From Aplidium turbinatum (taxonomy: Eukaryota; Chordata; Ascidiacea; Aplousobranchia; Polyclinidae): a stretch of 64,000 bases of DNA. Numbering within the stretch: position 1 is the stretch's first letter; each line of letters starts with the position of its first letter. Made by a program: the position numbers and the translations under genes. Below are positions 35,998 to 45,930 of the stretch, piece after piece. The notes beneath the pieces were generated by a model. That model saw nothing but the letters and a program-made list of their open reading frames with translations, was not told where the DNA came from and did no database searches. The DNA lies in NCBI GenBank assembly GCA_918807975.1, contig OU964918.1, positions 45,120,477-45,184,476 on the forward strand, read 5' to 3'.

Positions 35998-37290
35998 TTA
36001 GTATGGTAAGAAGTGCTGCGTCTTTAATTGCAATGGAAATTATACTGAAGAAAATAAAGTTGCAGTGTTTAGACTGCCTAAAGGCCAACCGGAACGTGGT
36101 AGATGGCTTGCCACTATCCCAAGGGATAGGCTAATATTCCCGATTCAAAGGACACCGTCGTTTGTGAACGCCATTGGCCAGAAAAACACTATCAAGTATG
36201 GGAAAGTAAGACCTTTTGTATCCACCATCTGTGTTTACCTGTGTCCCTTTGAGTTTAGTTCCTTCACCACCATTTCTTCCTAGAAATACTCAAAGGGCGT
36301 TAAGTGGAACTCGCAATCAGCCTGTTGATGAATTACCAAGTTTTGACAAAAGTGACATTATTGTGAGCTTTGAAAATCTCCGGCTAATGCTTTTAGTGTC
36401 CAATTTCCTTTTTTATCAGGTGATGATGTTGTTGTATTTCGGGCTCATCAGAATCTTGTTTTTCAATGCAAGAAATTTATGCAAGATTTGGGCATACCCA
36501 AGTTTGTGTTAAGAATTGATGACAATCTGAGCTTTGAAGCATTTCATTCTGGACTGAAATGCTCTATAATGTCTTTATCAGCAAGTAAATGTTCCAGATG
36601 GTCACAAATTCAAGAAGCTGTGAGATTCTTGCATTATATGGAATTATCTCATCAACAAAGTATTCTTTTGCAATAGATGAAATCTATGAATTTTATGCCG
36701 GCTATAGAAAAGAAATACAACGTGGAAACAATCGTTAGGTCCAGTGGCGTAGCCAAGGGGGGGGGGGGGGGGGTGGGGGTTGGGGTTACAACCTCCCCTT
36801 TGGCACCCGTGTGACGTCACGATATTGAGAATGATGCTTTCAGCCTAAAAAAAATTGCCTAATTTTAAACAAAATTGCATTAAAAGAGCGAGTTTTGCCA
36901 ATACCAAACATTCAAACATCTCAACCAGGAATTACCAACAAGAAAACATAGAGACATAGCTTTATTTCCGAAAAATGCCAATAAAAACATGATCTTATCC
37001 TTTTGCTATGCCACCGGACAGCACCATTTTGCAGGAATATTCGTACCCACATTTTTGTTGAAAATGCTCTCAGAATGCACCAAATTCAAAGTCATTTTTC
37101 AAAATTTTCTGGGGGAGGCCCCCGCCGCTGAGTCGTCAAAACCCCCCCCCTTTCAAAATTTTTGGCTACGCTACTGGTTAGGTCCTTCGAATATTTTTCT
37201 TTGTCCAGAAGCTCATACAACCGACTGAGACGGGATTTCAAGTTGCCCAGTACTAGAACACTTACAAGACTTACAATTCTCAAGCTTGGG
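35998..37290 (+). pseudogene. P-element/THAP9-like transposase relic
   Basis: About 36006-36200 encodes a THAP zinc finger: CCVFNCNGNY, VAVFRLPKGQ, RGRWLATIPR and, after a frame change, VCERHWPEKHYQVW, giving the C2CH ligands plus the expected Trp and Pro. An intron-like acceptor (TTTTTTATCAG) precedes VVVFRAHQNLVFQCKKFMQDL (from about 36420), which continues as LGIPKFVLRIDDNLSFEAF. After the inserted MITE, RLRRDFKLPSTRTLTRLT (about 37215-37270) matches the segment of P-type transposases around 'FkLPs.rTL.r'. The catalytic parts are missing and there are several frame changes. Confidence 0.72.
36742..37176. mobile_element. hAT MITE inside the P-element relic
   Basis: The ends are CAGTGGCGTAGCCAAGGG and, inverted, TTTTTGGCTACGCTACTG. 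The 8-bp duplication GTTAGGTC lies at 36734-36741 and 37177-37184. A run of 17-18 G's follows the left end and a C-rich tract precedes the right end. It is 435 bp with no coding region. Confidence 0.9.
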
Positions 37291-38319
37291 AATTAATTAT
37301 CATAGACTAGTTAACGTTAGTTTATGAGCTTTTCTGGATATTTATCTTTATTTTTCTTGAGTGTTCTCATTAATACTACTATAAGTCGGGTTAGCATATT
37401 AGTCAAATTATATACTAAAGATGATGCGTATCAGCCGTATCTCAATATTGATTTGTTTATAAGGCTAAGTAGTGATTGATGCCTTACTTTTTACACGTTA
37501 CCAGTTAATCTTTTAACTAAGCGAGTCTAGGCTACGAGTAGCTGGTGCATTGTTTTTTTCAGATACTTTTTGCTAGTGATGTTACCACTTTTTTAAATAT
37601 CTCAGTGTTATCATGGCTGATCCATCGCAGTTTTCAAGGCTGGTGTGGTACAATATCAGTATAACGAACGATTTAATTGTATTTTTCCTTTTACAAGTTT
37701 GTGGTGGGCCCGTTTGATCCAAGATTAAAAAATATATAAATTGTTTACAAGACGAGTAGCGTAGCCTACTTGGCGATTTATTTCAACTTTCAGTAGGCGA
37801 CCGCTCTGTAACAACATATTAATTTTTTAAAGCTGCCACAGCTTTCGTTTCAGTGTTATAAATATTAACGTTCAATGTCGGTTCAACGGAAGACAATGGC
37901 ACTATGACGTCACTATCTGCCCCCACTTTTAACAATCCCATTGTACGTTGTCATGGCCTCTATATAGTCCGTCTTGGTATATATGCATCTTTCTTTACGC
38001 ATAACAAGATTGTCAGAGGGTGTTGAGCCGCGGGCACTTCGGCAAAATCAAGTCTGGCTCGCCTGGGAAAAAGTTTGGACGCCCCTGTACCAGTATACTT
38101 GAAAGCGTTATATGACCCGAAGTAACCGGATTGAAAAAAAGCATGTTTAGATCAGAGTTGCCAAACTGTCAGATAGTTGTTCGAGAAATAATTTCAAGCT
38201 GAAAAAGTTGCCTGAGAGATGTTATTAGTGTCATACAGAAATTGATTCAAATTTTTAGTCTTGGGTACAATCAGATGACAATTTTATTGGTTTTGGGAAT
38301 TTATTTTCGAATTGAAAAA

Positions 38320-38830
38320 CTTTTGTTTGAAAGCTTAATCCTGGTAGTTTCGAAATTCGAATACTGGTAGCGACTCATAAATGCTTTGAACCACTGGTAC
38401 TGACGCAATTTGGGAATACAGAAATTGGCAAAGTGAAGTGTCCGGTTGTCCCTGGGACGTAGCCACGAGATTTTTTGGAAGGAGCAATGGCTACCCCTCC
38501 CCAAAATTTCATCTTTCCTGTTTCCACCCAAAAAATAGATTTTTCATGATTAGGCTACTAAGGCTAGGTACATTTTGAATGACTTTTCATAAATGTTTTT
38601 GTGCATTCAGAAGTTATATTTTTGAACAAATTCTTTATTGAAATATTAAAATGTTTGCCCCCCAACAGCTGTTTTTGTCCCCCAAAAATGTTCTTTCTAA
38701 CTACGTCGCTGGGTTGTCGTTGAAGTATTGCTGTTTATAGATTTATTCACCAACTGGGTGGCCGATAAATAGACAGCTGTTCTTGATTTGTGTTGCACAA
38801 GCGCACACTCCACGAGTTCTCTATCAAAAT
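38320..38830 (-). repeat. SINE-family copy split by a MITE
   Basis: On the - strand, CACTTCACTTTGCCAATTTC, TTGCGTCAGTACCAGTGG and GAAACTACCAGGATTAAG follow the family at 3785-3965. The family's GTTGTTGAAGTGTTGTTGCC segment resumes on the other side of the MITE (about 38712-38735). The far limit is uncertain. Confidence 0.55.
38452..38711. mobile_element. hAT MITE inside the SINE copy
   Basis: CTGGGACGTAGCCACGAG at left pairs with the inverted AACTACGTCGCTG at right. The flanks GGTTGTCC and GGTTGTCG match at 7 of 8 bases. It is 260 bp with CCCCC-rich inner segments. Confidence 0.75.
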
Positions 38831-38859
38831 GGCGAAGTTAGATGAAATTTTACAAAAAT

Positions 38860-39169
38860 AGAACAAATCTTCCATAACAAGAAAACTTTATATGACAATT
38901 ATAAGGCCAATGTCTACAACTATAACTGACTTCAGTATTTTTATGTGAGTTTCAATTTATATTGAAAAAATACTTGACATTGAAAACGTTGCAAAGTAAA
39001 ACTGGCTAAAACAAAGAAAAATTTATTTGACAATTATTAGGCCTATCATTCCTGAAGCCTATGTCTACTCAGTGTAAGCTAACTGACTTCAGTATTTTTA
39101 TGTGAGTTTAAATTTATATTAAAAAAATACTTGATACTAAAAACGTTGCAAAGTGAAATTGGCTAAAAC
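38860..39169 (+). repeat. Two-unit tandem duplication, ~150 bp each
   Basis: CTGACTTCAGTATTTTTATG, AAAAAATACTTGA and AAAACGTTGCAAAGT all occur in the same order in both halves, ending in GGCTAAAAC each time. The second unit's end became the target of the hAT at 39170. Confidence 0.75.
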
Positions 39170-39500
39170 CAGTGTTGTACGCGTCATTGAAATAATTTGA
39201 CGGCGTCAGCGTCAGCGCGAATTGCCTAAAAACTTTACGGCGTAAAGGACTGCGTAAGCTCTTAAAGAAATTGACGGCGTCAGCGTCAGCGCTAATTTCT
39301 AGCGCTATTTTTTGCCAGCGTTTCATAAAACGGAAATATTTCAACCAAGTTCAGGCTAACAATAGCAGGCTAACAAGAGCAGGTATTATGTTTTGAGACT
39401 GTATTGTAATTAGCTGCTCAGCCTATTAGTTATTTCCTTGCAGAAAAACAAGCATTTTAAAACGTTTGTCTGACAATCTGCTGCGTTTGGGACGCCTATT

Positions 39501-39936
39501 CAGGGGCGCCGGAGCGATTTTTGACTGGATGGGCAGGAATATGAAAAAAGGGCACTTTTGTTGCTAAAAGGCCAATTTTTTTTGTAAGTTTTAAGATAAG
39601 ATATAGCGATAATGCTCATCTATCAGCTCATTATCGAGTAATGATACAAGTGTCCGCTATACAAAGAACAATGGCACGGAAGGGCATCATGCTATTTTAT
39701 AATGATGTAATATAACTTACTGTGATGGAGAATTTTGTGAATATTATTTTGAGGCAAAAATAGAACCTTATAATTAGGCTAAAAGCGAATAGCATAAATT
39801 GTTATATTGCAAAGTGTGCAGTAGCTTACATGACCTTAAAAGGGCACCATTGCCCCCTCTTCCCTCCCCATCCACAGAAATTTGAGGGCAAGGGGGCATC
39901 CGCTCCCCCTGCTCCCCCCCGCTTCCGGCGCCCCTG
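39501..39936. mobile_element. hAT MITE inside the hAT element
   Basis: The ends are CAGGGGCGCCGGAGCG and, inverted, CTTCCGGCGCCCCTG. The flanks CGCCTATT and CGCATATT (39493-39500, 39937-39944) match at 7 of 8. It is 436 bp with C-rich right arm segments and no coding sequence. Confidence 0.82.
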
Positions 39937-39939
39937 CGC

Positions 39940-40400
39940 ATATTGTCCTTTCCAAGTGAAAACATGCGTTCCACAGCAGCGCTGGTTGGTATTGGTGTGT
40001 TGTATTTCAAAAACAAGTTGAAAACGTTTAGTCGGAAAGGTATCACTGTTCCAAGCGTGCTGTGATAGTTTAGCACGTATAAATCTTTTAACGAGGTCCA
40101 CTGCACCAACATCGCTCTTTTCAGGGGCATAGAGCTCTTGAAATAAAGTATATTCAACGTCCGCGATGCCATTCATGGATTTTTCGCTTTCTGTCTCTGA
40201 TCCCTCGTTCTCAATACATGGGTGATCACCATTTGGCGAACTTCTTCCGCATGTATTCCAGGGAGCCATTCCAACCAACGCAAAAGCCGGTAATTCGGAT
40301 GAGTCGCGCTGGCCAGAATACATTGTGAAACGAGATTTTCCATGAAAACAAAAAATGACGCTTAGCGCTTGACGCTTAAAATCGGCAAAATAGTTGACGG
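39940..40400 (-). pseudogene. hAT transposase C-terminal relic
   Basis: The part near 39945-40020 reads FLKYNTPIPTSAAVERMFS, the hallmark of the hAT C-terminal dimerisation domain. Upstream on the - strand are acidic and basic helices (KSMNGIADVEYTLFQEL, about 40130-40190) in a different frame, so at least one frameshift is present. The relic is cut short at its 3' end by the inserted MITE, and the catalytic core is missing. Confidence 0.78.
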
Positions 40401-40522
40401 CGCTATCACTTCCGTCAACTAAAAAATAAATTGACGGCGCTAGCCTCAGCGTCAACAAAAAGTTGACGCCGTCAAATGACGCCGTCAAATTGACGGCGTC
40501 AACGTACAACACTGGCTAAAAC

Positions 40523-41160
40523 CTAGTAGGCTATCGGTGAGCCCATCAAATAAATATGGCATCAGCATTTCATAACTTAATGTATTTATAATAATATTTA
40601 TTTGCATCAGACAAAGCTGTCCATATCCAAAACAACGAAATAATACACAAACTGCAAACAACGAACAACAACAACGAAAAACAACAAATAATACACAAAC
40701 TGCAAATGCACAAAATCTCATTAAATATGCTATCAACTGTTACAAGTTTACAGACAATGGTACGGTAGTCGTAGTGTTACAAGTTAGAAGAACTGAAAGT
40801 ATTCAGAACGATAAAAACAATCAGATGACATGGCAGCCATCAAAACTAAATAATAGCATACATAGAATTATTATACTGAAGACGGTAATTTGATTTACGA
40901 TGGCAGTCGGACCTCATCAAGGAGGCAACAATAGAGTTAGACGAAACTTCACATCTTCCAACAAAAGAAAAAACATATTTCCGAAGTAATGCATCAAATG
41001 TTATAATGTTGCACAAGACTTGATGTTCACGTACGCTATAGAGAGAAGCGACTTGCTTTATTTGCTGTGAAGTGATTGTTATTTTTGTTGTTATCAAAAA
41101 TTATACCAGTAGCCTGTAATTAGGCCAATAGAAAATTAGAAAAAATTACACAACTAACAC
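40523..41160. other. No feature recognised
   Basis: AT-rich with a few repeated AACAACGAAAA-type words (40630-40700). No gene or element ends were seen. Confidence 0.5.
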
Positions 41161-41163
41161 CAA

Positions 41164-41400
41164 CCGACAGTCTGACCTGTTAGCTTAGTGATTACATGCC
41201 CGACTCAAAATCAAGCGACGCTGGTTCAGCTCTCGGTGTATGGACTTTAGTAATGCGTCTCAAGGACTGCTCTTCACCAAGTTAGTGACTGGAATTATTT
41301 CCGGCAACAACACTTCAACGTGCTTCAACAATCGGAAATTTCTACTCTGCCCATCTCGGTGACCGGGACTGCGCCAAACGTTTCTACAAGTAGGCTATGC
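41164..41400 (+). repeat. tRNA-headed SINE copy
   Basis: TTAGCTTAGTGATTACATGC and GGTTCAGCTCTCGG are spaced like a pol III box A and box B. The 3' part, with CCGGCAACAACACTTCAACG, CAACAATCGGAAA, CCCATCTCGGTGACCGGG and TACAAGTAGGCTATGCTAAA, matches the other family copies. It is the only copy in the window with a visible tRNA-like head, so it defines the family's 5' end. Confidence 0.65.
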
Positions 41401-41420
41401 TAAACTATCAAGAATAATTA

Positions 41421-42147
41421 TCAAACAGTTATATATAATCATACAATTATCCGCTTCCAATTAGCTTTGTCGTAATGATTACAATCTTATCGCAAAGGTT
41501 ATTTCAAACGATTTATATTTGGTACTTAAAAAAATTTTTATTTTAAAACTTTTTTTTCTTTTTATAAGCTGTTGTTCCAAATAAGAAAATAATTCTTAAA
41601 CAATCCAGTCTAGTCAATTTTTTGAATAAATTTACCTTGCAACATCTGGCAACATTAATTATTTTTTCTCAAGTTTGAACATTAAAACCAAGCACCTTGC
41701 AGAGATGAGCTTCATTTTGCTCAGTGTCACTGTGTCAGTGGTGCTGGTGCCACCGCTTGTGTTTTAGCACAAGATCTTGTGTTTTTACTTTTGATCTTGT
41801 GCTTTCCGATCGATTTTTGGCTAAATCTTGTGTTTTTTTATCAAAGTCAAATTAATCGTTGCTACCATGGTTTGAGTTTGGTAGAGAATTAAGGACTGGA
41901 ACTAAAAGGTTTTGGTAACTACCAGAGGTTTCTGGTACCGTAGTTGGCATATTGATCATTTTACTCATTGAGTTATCAAGCCTGACAACATCAGCTAAAA
42001 ACTTGATCTGAAGAGAGTATGGTATGTGCTCGTGGTCAGACTCAAAAGTGGTGTTGCTTGATACTAGATAACAAAAGCAGCAAAAAGAGTACATCAGCAT
42101 CAAATAATGACAATCATTTACCAAGTCCCAAAACGAAAAAAGTGGTA
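41421..42147. other. No gene; part of a likely transposon relic
   Basis: The words ATCTTGTGTTTTT/ATCTTGTGCTTT recur at 41768-41835 and again at 42388-42450, on both sides of a zinc-finger relic. This suggests a subterminal repeat of a worn element whose ends I could not fix. Confidence 0.4.
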
Positions 42148-42330
42148 TAAACACTCGAACAGCCTTTTAATCGTCAATGGTTGAATGATCCTGATTTTAA
42201 ACGTTCAATACAAGAAGGCAAAACTGATCGATATGCAGCCTTTTGTAAGATTTGCGATATTAAATTAAAGACCACAAATCGAAAGAGAACAGTGATTAGT
42301 AAGCATGTATCTTCTCTAAACTGTTGATTT
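42148..42330 (+). pseudogene. Zinc-finger fragment of a transposase-like gene
   Basis: The frame reads FNRQWLNDPDFKRSIQEG, TDRYAAFCKICDIKLKTTNR and then VISKHVSS before a stop. The CxxC...H pattern after a W/DP segment resembles the BED/TTF-type finger at the N-terminus of hAT-like transposases. It is about 55 codons long with nothing recognisable after it. Confidence 0.5.
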
Positions 42331-42502
42331 CAGAGTCATGTTATTCTTCAAATTGGCACAAAATGGGTCGCAAAGGTTCAATTTTGCAATCTTGTGCTTT
42401 TGTATCCAAATCTTGTGCTTTTTTTCTTAAATCTTGTGCTTTTTTTGAATTTGCTGTGGCAGCATTGATTTTGCTTGTTTACAGTTCATACGGAAGTACA
42501 AC

Positions 42503-42546
42503 CCAGATAGCAAATCAATGTAAAATACAGTTGATTTGCTATCTGG
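42503..42546. repeat. Perfect 16-bp-stem hairpin, miniature of the CCAGA MITE
   Basis: CCAGATAGCAAATCAA and its exact reverse complement surround a 12-base loop. The ends and loop (AATCAATGTAAAA) are shared with the element at 33958-34067. Confidence 0.75.
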
Positions 42547-42562
42547 AGAGTGTCGTAAAGTT

Positions 42563-44119
42563 GGGTGCAACCTAATTCGTACCATGAACAATTCGTATCG
42601 TCAGTTTGTACCTTGAAAATATCGAGAAAAAAAAATTAAAAAAAGCCGAAGTCGCTAATCGCAGTTTTCCCAAACATTTTAAAAGGGTTAGGGTATCGGT
42701 ATCCGCAAACAAACAAACTGAAAAGATCACGAAAAAAAGTAGAACATCGCTGATTGCAGTTTCCGTTTTTCCGCAGTTTCCGCAAACATTTTAAAATTTC
42801 CGGTAATGATCTTAAGAGTTTGCCGAAGTCGCTGATTGCAGTTTCCGCAAACATTTTAAAAGGGTTAGGGTTGATCGGAGTTTTCGCAAACATTTTAAAA
42901 TAGTTGGGGTGTTTCCGCAAACAAACAAACTGAAAAGATCGAGAGAAAAAAATAGAACATCACTGATCGCAGTTTCTGTTTTTCCGCAAACATTTTAAAA
43001 TTTCTGGTAATGATGCTAAGAGTTTGCCGAAGTCGCAGATCGCAGTTTCCGCAAACATTTTAAAAGGGTTTGGGTTGATCGGAGTTTCCGCAAACATTTT
43101 AAAAGGGTTAGGGTTGATCGGAGTTTCCGCAAACATTTTAAAATTTCTGGTAATGATCCTAAGATTTTTTGTTTGTTTGCGGAAAATTTTAAAAGTGTTG
43201 GCGGAAACTGCGATCAACAACTTCGGCTTTTTTTAATTTTTTCTCTCGATCTTTTCAAGGTACGAACTGACGGTACGAATGGTTCATGGTACAAATGGGT
43301 GCAATCTAGTTCGTACCTTGAACCATTCGTACAGTCAGTTCGTACCCTGAAAAGATCGAGAAAAAATTTAAAAAAAGCCGAAGTCGCTGATCGCAGTTTA
43401 ATAGCCCAAAGCCGAAGTCGCTGATCGCAGTTTAATAGCACAAAGCCGAAGTCGCTGATCGGAGTTTCCCCAAACAATTTGAAACAAACTCGAGGGTTAG
43501 GGTTAGCAGCAACTGCGGTTAGCGGAAACTGCGATCAGCGAGGGTTAGGGTTAGAGCATAGATTACTCTATGGTTAGAGTTAGGTTAAGCGGAAACAGCG
43601 GTTAGCGGAAACTGCGGAAAAACGTTTGCGAAAACTGCGATCAGCGAGGGTTAGAGCAGAGATTACTCTATGGTTAAGGTAAAGGTTAGCGGAAACTGCG
43701 GAAAAACTTTGCGAAAAAATGTTTGCGGAAACTGCGATCAGCGAGGGTTAGGGTTAGAGCATAGATTACTCTATGGTTAGAATTAGGGTAAGGACTAAGG
43801 GTTAACGGAAACTGCGGAAAAAATTTTGCGAAAACTGCGATCAGCGACGGTTAGGGTTAGAGCATAGATTACTCTATGGTTAGAGATAGCGGAAACTGCG
43901 GAAAAATGTTTGCGGAAACTGCGATCAGCAGACTTCGGTTTTGAGCTATTTTTTCTCTCGATCTTTTCAGGGGGAAATTTTAAAATGATTGCGGAAACTG
44001 CGATCAGCGACTTCGGCTTTTTTTAAATTTTTTTCTTGATCTTTTCAAGGTACGAACTGACGGTACGAACTGTTCATGGTACGAACTGGGTTGCATCCGG
44101 TACAAATTAGGTTGCATCC
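42563..44119. mobile_element. Mutator-like MITE, composite copy
   Basis: The ends are GGGTGCAACCTAATTCGTAC and, inverted, AAATTAGGTTGCATCC. The 9-bp duplication CGTAAAGTT lies at 42554-42562 and 44120-44128. An extra pair of such ends meets near 43290-43330, so two units are fused. Inside are many GCGGAAACTGCGATCAGCGA units and CGCAAACATTTTAAAA units. A tandem array at 43490-43930 also has GGGTTAGGGTTAG and CATAGATTACTCTATGGTTA. No coding sequence was recognised. Confidence 0.78.
43490..43930 (+). repeat. Tandem array with TTAGGG-like steps
   Basis: About five drifting units each combine GCGATCAGCGAGGGTTAGGG, AGCATAGATTACTCTATGG (a short palindrome) and GCGGAAACTGCGGAAAAA. It lies within the composite MITE. 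Confidence 0.75.
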
Positions 44120-44128
44120 CGTAAAGTT

Positions 44129-44468
44129 GCTACACCTATGCTTGTTGCTTAGTTTATCGTTTCCACGCATGAGCGATACAGTCTGCTGTTGTTTCATTTG
44201 TGTAGCCTGGAGTTAATTTGTTGCAAACATACCGTACTTGTTAGCGAAATGTCCATAATTCTTATCTAATTTGATGCGTTGATTTAGGTTTAGTTGCAGC
44301 TTGAGTTTATAGAGTATACATCCAAACAAAGTATTACCAGTACCTTTCAATTTTGGAGAGATTATTTGTGGGAATCTGTTTATCAAACTGAACAGCATCT
44401 TATCCAAGCATAATCCTTAGCCTACAGGTTTGCATACTTGTAGAGACATTGCAGGCGTCTAAGCTTCT
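44129..44468. other. No feature recognised
   Basis: A short gap between two elements. No gene or ends were seen. Confidence 0.5.
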
Positions 44469-44633
44469 TTACTTTTTGGCAGTGGTTATTTGACCAGCTC
44501 CGGTCTTTGAATCTGAAACACTATTTGACCGGCCATGACGTTACTATATAGGCACTTTTTTTCTTTTCTCTTTCAAAGCAAAAGACAACAAGAGAAGAAA
44601 AAAGTGCCTATATAAGTTCTAAATCCGACAATT

Positions 44634-44712
44634 TTAATGAACTGGGTCAGTGGCGCGTACGATAGTACTCCGGCTAGTGTTCCAGAGGAAATGGGTTTGA
44701 TACTATCTGAAA
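44634..44712 (+). repeat. tRNA-like unit in left arm
   Basis: TGGGTCAGTGG resembles a pol III box A and GGGTTTGATACTATC a box B, about 35 bases apart. A T-run follows (44719-44730). It matches the unit on the - strand at 45398-45478. Confidence 0.55.
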
Positions 44713-45037
44713 GTGCTTTTTTTTTTTAAATAAATGTGATTGAATCGTTAGGCTGCTGCATTTTTGTGGTCAATTTTTAATTTGAGTAGCCCACAGCCCA
44801 ATTTTTTATGTCTTTTCAAATATGAGTAATAAATTGAGGGTTTTTTTAATTTGCTGGAATTTGAGAATTTCTATGGGTAATTTTCCGTTTGTCGTAAGAG
44901 AGAAGTTCTTTTATTTTGCATCATCAGCACATGTGAAAAAAAACTATACAAGATTACGTAAGAGGATGTGACCGTGTTTGACGAATGACGCATTACATTT
45001 TTGCTCTCAACAAGTTAGAAATTCAATAGTTTTGTTC

Positions 45038-45115
45038 AACTGAATCAGCGGCGCATGCGATGTTTCTCGGGCTGGTATCCCCAAGGGTATGAGTTAGATA
45101 CTACCCAGAAGCATT
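45038..45115 (+). repeat. tRNA-like unit in the centre
   Basis: TGAATCAGCGG and GAGTTAGATACTACCC sit at the box A and box B spacing. It is more diverged than the two arm copies. Confidence 0.45.
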
Positions 45116-45397
45116 TTACTTCAAACTAAATTGCCTGCTAAAAAACACTGCCTAAAAGTAAACTTGACATTGATGAAACCATTTTTTTTTAAGAAGTAGG
45201 CTATTGTATAATTATAACTTTTTACCGCCACCAAACTAACTTGTTGAGAGCAAAAATGTAATGCGTCGTTCAGCAAACATGGTCACATCCTCTTATGACA
45301 AACTGAAAATTACCCAGAGAGTTTCTCAAATTCCAGCAAATTAAAAATACTCTAACTTTATTATTCATTTAAAAAAATTAGGAAGAAAAAAAGAACG

Positions 45398-45478
45398 CTT
45401 CTAGGTAGTATCGAACTCATTCCCTCTGGAACTGTAGCCGGAGAACTACCGTACGTGCCACTGAGCCAGTTCATTAAA
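45398..45478 (-). repeat. tRNA-like unit in right arm
   Basis: On the - strand TGGCTCAGTGG (box A) and GAGTTCGATACTACC (box B) are closest to consensus of the three. A T-rich run follows, as for a pol III stop. Confidence 0.6.
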
Positions 45479-45930
45479 CTTGTCGAATTTAGAACTTATA
45501 TAGGCACTTTTTTCTTCCCTTCTCATCCTTTGCTTCAAAAGAGAAAAAGAAAAAAGTGCCTATATAGTGACGTCATGGCCGGTCAAATAGTGTTTCAGAT
45601 TCAAAGACCGGAGCCGGTCAAATGGCCACTGCCTTATTTTTTTGGTGATTTAGCATAGCTTATCAGAGTTTCTTCCTGGCATCCAAAGTCTTGCTCTCGG
45701 CATCCCGAAAGATTGTGTTTTTAAAAATCTGCTAATTACTATCATGTTTTTGCGTTTACTTAAGATAAAAACAACACAAACAAGGCCCTGAAAAAATTGC
45801 CGTTGCATTTAAATGCACTGCTTCTCAAGTGGTGCAGAGCTCCGGTAGTCTTTGAATTTCGATGTTTGAAATGACAAAGACACCTAAAACACATATCAGA
45901 AAACATTAATTTTGAAAGCCATTCACAACA

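Larger units (their letters stand above)
34920..37976 (+). mobile_element. P-superfamily DNA transposon
   Basis: Inverted ends of about 80 bp begin CAAGACGGACTATATAGAGG (34920-34999 and 37897-37976). The 8-bp duplication GTATATAT lies at 34912-34919 and 37977-37984. Duplication length, CA ends and the THAP-type DNA-binding domain inside agree with the P superfamily. The element is shortened and its gene broken. A hAT MITE is inserted in the gene. Confidence 0.85.
34318..38087. mobile_element. hAT (Charlie-like) element holding a P element
   Basis: TAGGGGTGTCCAAA at left and the inverted TTTGGACGCCCCTG at right are the classic CAGGGGTGTCCAAA-type ends. The flanks TTCTAGTT and TACCAGTA agree at 5 of 8 bases, suggesting an old, worn duplication. 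Its own DNA is 34318-34919 and 37985-38087. No transposase was recognised. Confidence 0.7.
39170..40514 (-). mobile_element. hAT element with transposase relic
   Basis: The ends are CAGTGTTGTACGCGTCA and, inverted, AACGTACAACACTG. The 8-bp duplication GCTAAAAC lies at 39162-39169 and 40515-40522. Arrays of GACGGCGTCAGCGTCAGCG (39200-39310) and GTTGACGCCGTCAA (40380-40500) sit inside both ends. A transposase remnant lies on the - strand and a MITE is inserted at 39501-39936. Confidence 0.88.
44478..45633. mobile_element. Foldback (Mutator-like) element whose arms carry tRNA-like units
   Basis: The ends are GGCAGTGGTTATTTGACC and, inverted, GGTCAAATGGCCACTGCC. The flanks TTACTTTTT and TTATTTTTT (44469-44477, 45634-45642) match at 8 of 9. 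The arms are several hundred bases long (about 44478-45030 and 45240-45633). Each arm has its own hairpin (TATAGGCACTTTTTT with its inverse, 44570-44615 and 45500-45565) and then a tRNA-like unit. Confidence 0.7.

Noticed and set aside
42563-43480. Repeated frames containing NPFKMFAETAI as a repeat protein
   Set aside because: The frames are translations of the MITE's internal CGCAAACATTTTAAAA units; they appear on both strands and break at unit borders.
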